64,000 bases of DNA, taken from the NCBI RefSeq assembly GCF_900142735.1, contig NZ_FRBY01000006.1, forward strand, positions 186,001 through 250,000. The letters are read 5' to 3'. This document shows positions 45,807 to 53,852 of this stretch, piece by piece. The stretch comes from Flavobacterium saccharophilum (GTDB lineage Bacteria > Bacteroidota > Bacteroidia > Flavobacteriales > Flavobacteriaceae). The first letter of the stretch is position 1. Each line of letters opens with the position of its first letter. The notes beneath the pieces were generated by a model. The model saw only the letters and a list, made by a program, of their open reading frames with translations, searched no databases and was not told the origin of the DNA. The translations under genes were made by a program, and so were the position numbers.

Positions 45807-45839
45807 AAATGCCAGCCTGTCAAAGCTGGCATTTTTTTT
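45807..45839 (+). terminator. intrinsic terminator after secG
   Basis: AAATGCCAGC (45807-45816) pairs with GCTGGCATTT (45825-45834), followed by T bases. Confidence 0.92.
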
Positions 45840-45865
45840 AAGAAATAATGTCAGTTTTAGGAGCA

Positions 45866-45880
45866 TGGCACAATTTCTGA
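45866..45880 (+). promoter_or_regulatory. possible sigma-54-like or heat-shock site upstream of groES
   Basis: TGGCACAATTTCTGA resembles a sigma-54 promoter (GG, ten bases, GC), with GA in place of the final GC. A CIRCE element (TTAGCACTC-N9-GAGTGCTAA) is absent. The position, about 48 bases before the groES start, suits a promoter. Confidence 0.3.
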
Positions 45881-45928
45881 AAGTTTATTGAACATTAAAA
45901 AACGTATAACTTATAACATTATAAAATC

Positions 45929-46204
45929 ATGGCCTTAAACATTAAACCGCTTTCAGACCGCGTACTAATTGAGCCTGTTGCAGCTGAAACAAAAACTGCA
46001 TCAGGTATTTTTATTCCAGATACTGCCAAAGAAAAACCACAAAAAGGAACTGTTGTGGCAGTAGGAAACGGATCTAAAGATCATACAATGACCGTAAAAG
46101 TTGGCGATACTGTACTTTATGGTAAATACGCAGGAACAGAATTAAAATTGGAAGGAACTGATTATTTGATTATGCGCGAAGATGATATCTTAGCAATTAT
46201 CTAA
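45929..46204 (+). CDS. groES: GroES co-chaperonin
   Basis: A 91-residue protein with the GroES start IKPLSDRVLIEPVAAETKTA, the mobile loop (about 17-32) and the end YLIMREDDILAII. It caps the GroEL ring during protein folding. It lies 70 bases before groEL in the standard bicistronic order. Confidence 0.97.
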   Translation: MALNIKPLSDRVLIEPVAAETKTASGIFIPDTAKEKPQKGTVVAVGNGSKDHTMTVKVGDTVLYGKYAGTELKLEGTDYLIMREDDILAII

Positions 46205-46274
46205 GAATAATAAGTCTTAAGAATAAGTATCGGGTGAAACCTGAAACAAATAAAACTTTAAACTAAATTAAAAA

Positions 46275-47903
46275 ATGGCAAAAGATATAAAATTTGATAT
46301 TGAAGCACGTGACGGATTAAAACGTGGTGTTGATGCATTAGCAAATGCTGTAAAAGTAACTCTTGGACCAAAAGGTCGTAACGTAATTATCGGAAAATCA
46401 TTTGGTGGACCGACTGTTACTAAAGATGGTGTTTCTGTTGCAAAAGAAATCGAATTAAAAGACCCATTAGAAAACATGGGTGCGCAAATGGTTAAGGAAG
46501 TAGCTTCTAAAACTAATGATTTAGCGGGTGACGGAACTACAACTGCTACAGTTTTAGCTCAGGCAATCGTTAAAGAAGGTTTGAAAAACGTTGCTGCAGG
46601 TGCAAATCCAATGGATTTGAAACGTGGTATCGATAAAGCAGTTGAAGCTATCGTAGCTGACTTAGCTAAACAAGCTAAAGTGGTTGGAAGCGATTCTGAT
46701 AAAATCAAACAAATTGCTTCTATCTCTGCAAACAATGACGAAGTGATTGGTGAACTTATCGCTACAGCTTTTGCTAAAGTAGGAAAAGAAGGTGTTATTA
46801 CTGTTGAAGAAGCTAAAGGAACGGACACTTTCGTGGATGTTGTTGAAGGTATGCAGTTTGACAGAGGATATCTTTCTCCTTACTTCGTAACAAACCCAGA
46901 AAAAATGGAAGTTGAATTAGACTCTCCATACATCTTATTATATGACAAAAAAGTTTCTTCTTTAAAAGAATTACTTCCAGTTTTAGAGCCAGTTGCTCAA
47001 TCAGGAAAACCATTATTAATTATTGCTGAAGATGTTGACGGAGAAGCTCTTTCTACTTTGGTAGTAAACAAATTAAGAGGTGCTCTTAAAATTGCTGCTG
47101 TAAAAGCTCCAGGTTTTGGAGACAGAAGAAAAGCAATGTTAGAAGATATCGCAATCCTAACTGGTGGAACTGTAATCTCTGAAGAAAGAGGATACACATT
47201 AGAAAACACTACAATCGAAATGTTAGGAACTGCAAAAAGAGTTTCTATCGATAAAGACAACACTACAATTGTAAGTGGTGCTGGTGAAGCTGATATCATC
47301 AAAAACAGAGTAAACCAAATCAAAGGTCAGATGGAAACAACTACATCTGATTACGATAAAGAAAAATTACAAGAGCGTTTGGCTAAATTAGCTGGTGGTG
47401 TTGCTGTTCTTTATGTTGGTGCTGCTTCTGAAGTGGAAATGAAAGAGAAAAAAGACAGAGTTGACGACGCGTTACATGCAACTCGTGCTGCTGTTGAAGA
47501 AGGAATTGTTGCAGGTGGTGGTGTTGCTTTATTAAGAGCAAAAGCGGCGCTAGCAGATCTTAAAGCTGATAATGCTGACGAGGCAACCGGAATTCAAATC
47601 GTAGCTCGTGCTGTTGAATCTCCATTAAGAACTATTGTTGAAAATGCAGGTCTAGAAGGTTCTGTAGTAGTAGCAAAAGTTGGTGAAGGTTCTGGTGATT
47701 TTGGATACAATGCCAAAACTGACGAATACGTAGACATGCTAAAAGCTGGAATTATCGATCCTAAAAAAGTAACTCGTGTTGCATTAGAAAATGCTGCATC
47801 TGTTTCTGGAATGATCCTTACTACAGAATGTGCATTAATTGATATTAAAGAAGAAAGCGCTGGCGGAATGCCAATGGGTGGCGGTATGCCAGGAATGATG
47901 TAA
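46275..47903 (+). CDS. groEL: GroEL chaperonin
   Basis: A 542-residue chaperonin with the typical start AKDIKFDIEARDGLKRGVDA, the nucleotide-site stretch GPKGRNVIIGKSFGGPTVTKDG (about 31-52), GDGTTTATVLAQ (about 85-96) and the Gly-Met-rich C-terminus GGMPMGGGMPGMM. It is the sole groEL in the window. Reading frames on the opposite strand are long here because of biased codons but are not genes. Confidence 0.98.
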   Translation: MAKDIKFDIEARDGLKRGVDALANAVKVTLGPKGRNVIIGKSFGGPTVTKDGVSVAKEIELKDPLENMGAQMVKEVASKTNDLAGDGTTTATVLAQAIVKEGLKNVAAGANPMDLKRGIDKAVEAIVADLAKQAKVVGSDSDKIKQIASISANNDEVIGELIATAFAKVGKEGVITVEEAKGTDTFVDVVEGMQFDRGYLSPYFVTNPEKMEVELDSPYILLYDKKVSSLKELLPVLEPVAQSGKPLLIIAEDVDGEALSTLVVNKLRGALKIAAVKAPGFGDRRKAMLEDIAILTGGTVISEERGYTLENTTIEMLGTAKRVSIDKDNTTIVSGAGEADIIKNRVNQIKGQMETTTSDYDKEKLQERLAKLAGGVAVLYVGAASEVEMKEKKDRVDDALHATRAAVEEGIVAGGGVALLRAKAALADLKADNADEATGIQIVARAVESPLRTIVENAGLEGSVVVAKVGEGSGDFGYNAKTDEYVDMLKAGIIDPKKVTRVALENAASVSGMILTTECALIDIKEESAGGMPMGGGMPGMM

Positions 47904-47925
47904 TCGTTCTTTTCTTAAAACTTAA

Positions 47926-47956
47926 AACGCCAGATTCTTATCTGGCGTTTTTTTTT
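47926..47956 (+). terminator. intrinsic terminator after groEL
   Basis: AACGCCAGA (47926-47934) pairs with TCTGGCGTT (47941-47949), then a T run to 47956. A repeat element begins in the next base. Confidence 0.92.
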
Positions 47957-48108
47957 AGCCACGAATTCACGAATTAAGTATTCAAATCTTTGTGCTTAAT
48001 TTTTTGTGCTACAGATTACACAGATTATAATCCTTTTAATCTGTGAAATCTGTGGCTACTAATTTTTTTCAAACAAAGCATTTGCAAAAAATTCGTGAAT
48101 TCGTGGCT
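47957..48108. repeat. nested double palindrome
   Basis: Outer arms AGCCACGAATTCACGAATT (47957-47975) and its exact inverse complement (48090-48108), 19 of 19 bases. Inside them a second pair: GCTACAGATTACACAGATT (48008-48026) and its complement at 48038-48056 with 2 mismatches. Both pairs use the same grammar, CCACnnnTTnCACnnnTT, as the arms of the element at 41140-41599. No gene inside. Confidence 0.85.
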
Positions 48109-48155
48109 ATTTTTTTATTTAACATTCTCTTTTTCTTTAAAAAATCTCTTATCTC

Positions 48156-48163
48156 TACCTTTG
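48156..48163 (+). promoter_or_regulatory. -7 box of the phosphodiesterase gene
   Basis: TACCTTTG matches TAnnTTTG, 21 bases before the ATG at 48185. No TTG stands at the expected distance upstream. Confidence 0.55.
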
Positions 48164-48184
48164 CGGTTCTATTAAAATTGCAAA

Positions 48185-49390
48185 ATGAGAAAATTTACTA
48201 CTCACCTATTATCTTTTACATTCTTATTCATTTCCACTTTTTCCTATTCACAATCTGCCAAGAACAATTATGTCGTTTTAGTTTCTATGGATGGATTCCG
48301 TTGGGATTATGCGAAACATTTCAAGCTTCAAAACCTCAACAAAATAGCCAAAGAAGGCGTTCACGCCAAATCTATGAAACCTTCTTATCCAAGCAAAACT
48401 TTCCCGAATCATTATGCGATCGTAACCGGACTTTATCCGGATCATCATGGGATCATCAATAATGTTTTTTATGATAGTGCTTTAAACGAATCTTTTTCAT
48501 TGTCTACTAAAGCCAAAAATGATTCCCGTTTTTATGGCGGAAATCCGATTTGGAATGTAGCTGAACAACAAGGTGTAAAAGCCGCTTCTTTTTTCTGGCC
48601 TGGATCTGATACGGATCAAAAAAGACCGGGTATTTATAAAAATTATGATGATAAGATTCCGTATGGCAACAGAATTGATACTGTTATAAAATGGTTAGAA
48701 CTTCCTGAAAAACAACGCCCACATTTGATTACGTTATACTTTGATGAACCTGATCACACGGGACATAACTTTGGTCCGCTTTCTCCTGAAAATGAAAAAA
48801 TGGTTTACAAAATGGATTCAATTATGGGACAATTATCATCCAAACTAGATCAATTGACTATCGGCAAAAAAATCAATTTAATCATTGTCTCTGATCATGG
48901 AATGGCCGACATCAGTAATGCCAAAAAAGTAGCTGTTTTAGATTATTTAAAACCAGAATGGTTAGGTTACAAAGCTGTAATTAATCCAATTATGAGTTTA
49001 CAGGCAGAACCCGGCTTTCAGGATTCTATTGCAAAGGCATTAAAAAAAGTACCCCATATCAAATTCTGGCGATCTAACGAAGTTCCAAAAAGATTGCATT
49101 ACGGAACCAATCCGCGTGTGCATGATTTTGTTATTGAAGCCAAAAAAGGCTATAGTTTAGTGAGCAAAGAAAGTACGCATATAAAAGGCGGAACACACGG
49201 TTACGATAATAAGGAAAAAGACATGCACGCTATTTTCTACGCAAAAGGCCCTGCCTTCAAAGTAAATAAAGAAGTTAGCACCTTTCAGAACGTTTCGGTT
49301 TATCCTTTAATAGCGCATATTTTAGGATTAAAAATCGAAGAAGTTGATGGTAAGTTTAGTGAAGTTAAAAACATGCTGCTTAATAATTAG
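48185..49390 (+). CDS. secreted nucleotide pyrophosphatase/phosphodiesterase (ENPP family)
   Basis: A 401-residue protein with a signal peptide (ending FSYSQ). It belongs to the alkaline phosphatase superfamily: metal Asp in LVSMDGFRWDY (about 33-43), nucleophile Thr in YPSKTFPNHYAIVTG (about 66-80), metal residues in FDEPDHTGHNFGP (about 184-196), VSDHGMADI (about 238-246) and a late His in KGGTHGYDN (about 336-344). ENPP enzymes cut phosphodiester bonds in nucleotides or lysophospholipids; the substrate is open. Probably periplasmic. Confidence 0.92.
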   Translation: MRKFTTHLLSFTFLFISTFSYSQSAKNNYVVLVSMDGFRWDYAKHFKLQNLNKIAKEGVHAKSMKPSYPSKTFPNHYAIVTGLYPDHHGIINNVFYDSALNESFSLSTKAKNDSRFYGGNPIWNVAEQQGVKAASFFWPGSDTDQKRPGIYKNYDDKIPYGNRIDTVIKWLELPEKQRPHLITLYFDEPDHTGHNFGPLSPENEKMVYKMDSIMGQLSSKLDQLTIGKKINLIIVSDHGMADISNAKKVAVLDYLKPEWLGYKAVINPIMSLQAEPGFQDSIAKALKKVPHIKFWRSNEVPKRLHYGTNPRVHDFVIEAKKGYSLVSKESTHIKGGTHGYDNKEKDMHAIFYAKGPAFKVNKEVSTFQNVSVYPLIAHILGLKIEEVDGKFSEVKNMLLNN

Positions 49391-49399
49391 ATAATATGT

Positions 49400-49458
49400 C
49401 AATTAGATAATTAGATAATGCTATTCACAATCTATGGAATTATCTAATTATCTAATTG
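49400..49458. repeat. ATTAGATAATT palindrome, copy 1
   Basis: CAATTAGATAATTAGATAAT (49400-49419) and its perfect complement at 49439-49458, 20 of 20 bases, around a 19-base loop containing CACAATCTAT. It sits between two converging genes and could also stop transcripts. Confidence 0.85.
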
Positions 49459-49487
49459 GCACATTCCCTCATTTACAAATTGACACA

Positions 49488-50327
49488 TTAAAACCCTGTC
49501 GAAACCGAAACGGCTTTCCATTGCTCTAATTGACTCTGAACGCTTGCAATCTTTTGATTGGCCATATCATAAGCATCTTGTCCTAAAAATAAATGCAAGG
49601 CAGGATTTTCTTCATGACTCATTTTAATTAATACTTCAGCTAATTTTTCAGGATCTCCCGGTTGATTTTCATTAATACTGCCTTTATGCGCATCTTCAGA
49701 GGCTCTTACTTCTTTATAAGCTGCAATTGGATGCTGAGGCAATAACAAGGAGCTATCTTTTAAGAAATCAGTTCTAAAATAGCCCGGATAAACCAACGTT
49801 ACATTCACTCCAAATTCTTTTACTTCAGCAGCTAAGGATTCCGTTAAACCAGCAACTGCAAATTTTGTAGAGCAATAAATCCCCCAACCCGGAAACTCGC
49901 CATAATAACCTCCAACAGAAGAAATATTAAAAATATGTCCCGCTTTGTTCGCACGCATATAAGGCATTGTATTTCTGACTACATTTAGTAATCCAAAAAC
50001 ATTTACCTCGTAGTTTTTTCTGGATTCTTCATCTGTCAATTCTTCCAATGCTCCCAGCAAACCATAACCCGCATTGTTTACTAAAACATCGATTGTTTTA
50101 AAATGACTTGCTGTTGCTTCAATTGCTTTTTTGACACTTCCTTCATCTACTAGATCCATTTCTAAAGGCAGAAATTTCTCTGATGAATTTCCCAGAACTT
50201 TAATCAATGATGCTTCACTTCTTGATGTGGCTGCTACCTTGTAACCTTTTGATAATAATTTTTTAGCCAATTCTAATCCAAGTCCTTTTGAGGCACCTGT
50301 GATAAACCAAACTTTGTTATTTTCCAT
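49488..50327 (-). CDS. short-chain dehydrogenase/reductase
   Basis: A 279-residue NAD(P)-dependent oxidoreductase. The N-terminal WFITGASKGLGLELAKKL carries TGxxxGxG, VLVNNAGYGLLG carries NNAG, and the catalytic site has Ser in FNISSVGG and YCSTKFAVAG (Tyr-x-x-x-Lys). The following AraC-type gene is on the same strand upstream, 89 bases away, and likely controls it. The substrate is unknown. Confidence 0.93.
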   Translation of the reverse strand: MENNKVWFITGASKGLGLELAKKLLSKGYKVAATSRSEASLIKVLGNSSEKFLPLEMDLVDEGSVKKAIEATASHFKTIDVLVNNAGYGLLGALEELTDEESRKNYEVNVFGLLNVVRNTMPYMRANKAGHIFNISSVGGYYGEFPGWGIYCSTKFAVAGLTESLAAEVKEFGVNVTLVYPGYFRTDFLKDSSLLLPQHPIAAYKEVRASEDAHKGSINENQPGDPEKLAEVLIKMSHEENPALHLFLGQDAYDMANQKIASVQSQLEQWKAVSVSTGF

Positions 50328-50416
50328 GATTTTAATTTTGATGTTTAATTATGGTACAAAGGTATCAGCGAAGTCCTTATTCCGAATTAAAGCAATCAAA
50401 TCAGAAGTTACGAAAA

Positions 50417-51325
50417 TCAAACAATTTCTGTTACGCGATAGGCTTTTGGTGAAAGCTGAACATTTTTCTTAAAGAAGTTGATAAAATGAGACAATTCTTC
50501 AAAGCCTAAACACCATGCAATTTCATTAATGTTCCAATTGGTTTGTTTGAGTAAAATCATGGCTTCCTGAATAATCCTTTCCGAAATAATTTGTGAAGTT
50601 GTTTTTCCGGTAGTTTCTTTCAACGCTTTATTTAAATGATTTACATGCACATTTAACTGATTTGCAAATTCTGAAGGGGAACGGAAATTAATTTGTTGCG
50701 ATATCGATTCAATAGGAAATTGTCTTTCTAATAATTCTAAAAACAAAGAAGAAACCCGAATCGTGGCATTCGATTTACTGTATAATGAAGTAGTTACCGT
50801 TTGTGTTTTTAAAGCCAAATGAATAATTTCGAAAACCAGATTGCGGAGAACATCATATTTAAAAGCGTAATCCGAATTGATTTCTTCTAACATTTTCATG
50901 TATACTACCTTTAAAGATTCTGCCAGTTCTTTTGAAACCGGAACAATTGGATTCCCGCCGGGCTGAAATAAAGGATATTCTTTTAAATTCCCAAACTGAC
51001 TAAAAAACGCATCTGTAAAAATGCAGAAAAAACCGGTTTGATTTTCATCAATATGTTCCCAACTGTACGGAATTTGTGGATTTGCAAAAAACAAAGCCTG
51101 CTCTTCAATCGAAACAACCTTATCAGCATAATGTACTTTGTTTTTTCCGATGATTAAGCTTATTTTATAAAAGTCTTTTCGCGTATAAGGCAATGGATTA
51201 CAAGTAGTACCAATATAATCATCCAACTTAAAAACATTAAAATGTCCGATTTCTTTTTTAAGATTCTCGGGCATTCCGTTTATTTTAATCGTATAAAAAT
51301 CTTCTAAGGTTTCTGTAAATTTCAT
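50417..51325 (-). CDS. AraC-family transcription regulator
   Basis: A 302-residue regulator. The N-terminal half looks like a cupin sensor (VSIEEQALFFANPQIPYSWEH, about 70-90), and the C-terminal 100 residues are the double helix-turn-helix (HVNHLNKALKETTGKTTSQII, then IAWCLGFEELSHFINFFKKN). It precedes the SDR gene in the same direction, the usual layout of a regulator with its target. Confidence 0.9.
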   Translation of the reverse strand: MKFTETLEDFYTIKINGMPENLKKEIGHFNVFKLDDYIGTTCNPLPYTRKDFYKISLIIGKNKVHYADKVVSIEEQALFFANPQIPYSWEHIDENQTGFFCIFTDAFFSQFGNLKEYPLFQPGGNPIVPVSKELAESLKVVYMKMLEEINSDYAFKYDVLRNLVFEIIHLALKTQTVTTSLYSKSNATIRVSSLFLELLERQFPIESISQQINFRSPSEFANQLNVHVNHLNKALKETTGKTTSQIISERIIQEAMILLKQTNWNINEIAWCLGFEELSHFINFFKKNVQLSPKAYRVTEIV

Positions 51326-51354
51326 TTGACAAAGTTACGAAAATCAATCTTTAT

Positions 51355-51444
51355 AATTAGAAAATGAGATAATTTGTCAATTAGATAATTCTATAGATTG
51401 CGCTTAATCATTATCTAATTATCAAATTATCTCATTTTCTAATT
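51355..51444. repeat. ATTAGATAATT palindrome, copy 2
   Basis: Left arm 51355-51389 (starting AATTAGAAAATGAGATAATT) and right arm 51410-51444 are inverse complements in 33 of 35 bases. The 20-base loop contains ATAGATTGCG, the complement of the loop word in copy 1. Its right end touches the stop codon of the SulP gene. Confidence 0.88.
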
Positions 51445-52974
51445 TCAAGAAACCACTTTGTAAGTAGGATCTTCAATTACATTGACATTTATTACGGCAT
51501 CGGCATTTTTAAGTAATTGCCTGCAGTCTGCGCTTAAATGCTGTAATTCTATCTTTTTATTTTCCTGACTGTATTTCTTCGTCAAATTATTCAAGGCTTC
51601 TATGGCCGACATATCAGCAATGCGGCTTTCTTTGAAGTCTATAATAATATGATTGGGGTCGTTTTGGATGTCGAACTTTTCCATGAAGGCAGCAATTGAA
51701 CCAAAAAATAACGGACCGTAAATTTCATAATGTTTGATTCCGTTTTCGTCGATAAAATTTCTGGCTCGGATTCTTTTGGCACTTTCCCAGGCAAAAACCA
51801 AGGCTGAAATTATTACCCCGATTAATACCGCCAAAGCCAAATTATGAAGTAGAATAGTCACAACGGCCACCAGGATTCCAACGAAAATATCGTGTTTAGG
51901 CATTTTGTTGATGACTTTAAAACTAGCCCATTCGAAAGTCGTAATCGCTACCATCATCATAACGCCAACCAAAGCCGCCATAGGCAATTTCCCAATTACA
52001 GGCGCTCCAAAAAGAATAATTAATAAAATAGTCAAAGCAGCAATAATTCCCGAAAGTCTTGCTCTTGAACCGGCGCTCAGATTCACCAAAGTCTGTGCGA
52101 TCATTGGGCATCCTCCCATTCCGAAGAAGAAACCATTTAAGATATTTGAACTTCCCTGTGCGATACATTCCCTGTTACTGTTTCCGCGGGTTCCGGTGAT
52201 TTCATCGACTAAATTCAGCGTAAGCAAACCTTCAGTCAAGCCAACCGCAGCAACAATTACAGAGTATGGAAAAATCACTTTGAAAGTCTCAAAAGACAAA
52301 GGAATATTCGGGATATGAAAAGGCGGAAAACCGCCCTGAACAGAAGCTATATCCTGAACTGTTTTGGTATCAATATTGAAGATGAGTACAATCGCAAAAA
52401 CCACCATAATTGCAACTAAAGATGCTGGAACTGTCTTGGTTATTTTAGGAAAAAGCAATACAATACCAATAGTTAACGCTACTAGACCCACCATAATATA
52501 CAAAGGTGTTCCCTGCAACCAGGCAACTTTTCCATCGTACATGGTTTTAAACTGTTCTAATTGCGACATGAAAATTACCACCGCCAAACCGTTTACAAAA
52601 CCAAACATTACAGGCTGCGGCACTAACCGAATAAATTTTCCGAGTTTAAAAAGCCCGATACAAATTTGCACTACACCACCCAACGCGACGGCTGCAAAAA
52701 CATATTCTATGCCGTGCGATTTCATCAAGGCGATTAAAACAATAACCGTTGCACCTGCCCCACCCGAAATCATTCCGGGTCTTCCTCCAAAAATTGCTGT
52801 TACCAAGCCTGCAATAAAAGCAGCATATAAACCCACCAAAGGCGGAAACCCAGCCAAAATAGCAAACGACAACGATTCTGGAATCATCGTCATGGCAACT
52901 GTTAAACCGGCTAAAATTTCGTTTTTGTAATTGACTTTTTGAGTGAAGTCGAAGAGTTGGAAAGCTTTTTTCAT
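51445..52974 (-). CDS. SulP-family anion transporter with STAS domain
   Basis: An inner membrane transporter for sulfate, bicarbonate or dicarboxylate-type anions. ATG at 52972-52974 (MKKAFQLFDFTQ) is preferred over a TTG nine bases earlier, giving 509 residues. About 12-14 helices are present. The SulP signature is AGLTVAMTMIPESLSFAILAGFPPLVGLYAAF. The C-terminal STAS domain (about 405-505) includes DFKESRIADMSAIEALNNL. The conserved QGSSNILNGFFFGMGGCPMIAQT is present. It follows copy 2 of the palindrome. Which anion is carried is unknown. Confidence 0.92.
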   Translation of the reverse strand: MKKAFQLFDFTQKVNYKNEILAGLTVAMTMIPESLSFAILAGFPPLVGLYAAFIAGLVTAIFGGRPGMISGGAGATVIVLIALMKSHGIEYVFAAVALGGVVQICIGLFKLGKFIRLVPQPVMFGFVNGLAVVIFMSQLEQFKTMYDGKVAWLQGTPLYIMVGLVALTIGIVLLFPKITKTVPASLVAIMVVFAIVLIFNIDTKTVQDIASVQGGFPPFHIPNIPLSFETFKVIFPYSVIVAAVGLTEGLLTLNLVDEITGTRGNSNRECIAQGSSNILNGFFFGMGGCPMIAQTLVNLSAGSRARLSGIIAALTILLIILFGAPVIGKLPMAALVGVMMMVAITTFEWASFKVINKMPKHDIFVGILVAVVTILLHNLALAVLIGVIISALVFAWESAKRIRARNFIDENGIKHYEIYGPLFFGSIAAFMEKFDIQNDPNHIIIDFKESRIADMSAIEALNNLTKKYSQENKKIELQHLSADCRQLLKNADAVINVNVIEDPTYKVVS

Positions 52975-52988
52975 AAGTCGCAAATTTA

Positions 52989-53093
52989 GGAAATTTGGGA
53001 ATTAGATAATTAGAGAATTGAGAAAATATGGGAATTAGATAATTAAACAACGAGTATGCACAATCTATAAAAATTTTCTAATTATAGAGTTTC
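52989..53093. repeat. ATTAGATAATT palindrome, copy 3 (degenerate)
   Basis: Left side: GGGAATTAGATAATTAGAGA and GGGAATTAGATAATTAAAC. Right side: TTTTCTAATTATAGAGTTTCC. The loop again holds GCACAATCTAT (53058-53068). Mismatches are more numerous than in copies 1 and 2. Confidence 0.7.
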
Positions 53094-53203
53094 CATTATT
53101 ACGACTAAAGAAGATCGCACAGATTTGCAAATGCGTGTACGCAAAGTTTTTCTCATACTGAGAAAAAATTATATCTTTAAAGATATTTTTCAAGTATACA
53201 GAC

Positions 53204-53293
53204 ATGAAAAAAACAGACGCAGCAAATAAAAAGAAAAACTGGCTAAAAATAATTGTCGAAATCGTATTAGATTTTATTCTAATGTCACGATAA
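53204..53293 (+). CDS. possible 29-residue membrane peptide
   Basis: An ATG at 53204 opens 29 codons: MKKTDAANKKKNWLKIIVEI followed by VLDFILMSR. A basic start then a hydrophobic helix is a believable membrane peptide. A TATCTTTA box close to TAnnTTTG lies about 30 bases upstream. It may instead be the remains of a longer gene. Short peptides with a similar pattern (KKNWxKIIxxI) occur in Bacteroidetes, but I cannot prove a match. Confidence 0.35.
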   Translation: MKKTDAANKKKNWLKIIVEIVLDFILMSR

Positions 53294-53307
53294 TACAACC
53301 TGAAAAA

Positions 53308-53724
53308 TTACCTTTTTTTTAACAAAAAACCAAGTGCCCCAGTAGACCATAAAGCCCACAAAATCAAAACAGGTTGAAAAAACAATCGAATCAATCGAGC
53401 CTGATCAGTGTTCATTCCTAGTGCATCTGTTCCGTTTAAATATTGGGCAATATTACCCGGAAAAACCAGCACATAAAATATAGCAAGACCAATACCCAAT
53501 TGTATTTTATAACGGGTTAGGAAAATAAAAGCCAAACCTATTACCATTTCGACAATTCCGGAAAGTATTACCACCAGATCTTTATCCATAGGAACCCAAT
53601 TTGGGACCTGCGCCTGAAAATCTATTCGCTGAAAAGTAAAATGACCCATTGCTGCTGCTATCATAAAGACTCCTAAAAGTATTCTGAAGAAATTTTGAGT
53701 TGTGGTAGTCGTGCTATTTTCCAT
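53308..53724 (-). CDS. DoxX-like membrane protein
   Basis: ATG at 53722-53724 (MENSTTTTTQNFFRILLGVF) gives 138 residues; the upstream open stretch has charged, unconserved codons. Four hydrophobic helices are present. The pattern FRILLGVFMIAAAMGHFTF, PVPNW-type loop and GIVEMVIGLAFIF fits the DoxX family, some members of which sit in respiratory or redox complexes. Here the role is unknown. Confidence 0.8.
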   Translation of the reverse strand: MENSTTTTTQNFFRILLGVFMIAAAMGHFTFQRIDFQAQVPNWVPMDKDLVVILSGIVEMVIGLAFIFLTRYKIQLGIGLAIFYVLVFPGNIAQYLNGTDALGMNTDQARLIRLFFQPVLILWALWSTGALGFLLKKR

Positions 53725-53852
53725 CTGTTGGTATTTATTTACGATTGGATTAAATTCCTTTTCTGAGCGCTTTTTCAAAATTACGTAATCCATCCTAAAA
53801 TACTTTTTAGATTTCTGAACGCATTGTTGTGTAATCTCCATGTCAAACTAAT

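Noticed and set aside
45840..45928. CIRCE/HrcA site before groES
   Set aside because: The TTAGCACTC-N9-GAGTGCTAA pattern is not present.
46559..47323. several minus-strand frames within groEL
   Set aside because: They are shadows of the strong codon bias of groEL.
48043..48462. 139-residue open frame on the plus strand
   Set aside because: It overlaps the palindrome and the phosphodiesterase gene in another frame.
52364..52930. 188-residue plus-strand frame opposite SulP
   Set aside because: Low-complexity Thr/Ile/Pro composition, typical of the antisense of a membrane protein gene.
52975..52983. TTG start for the SulP gene
   Set aside because: The ATG three codons later fits the normal SulP start better.
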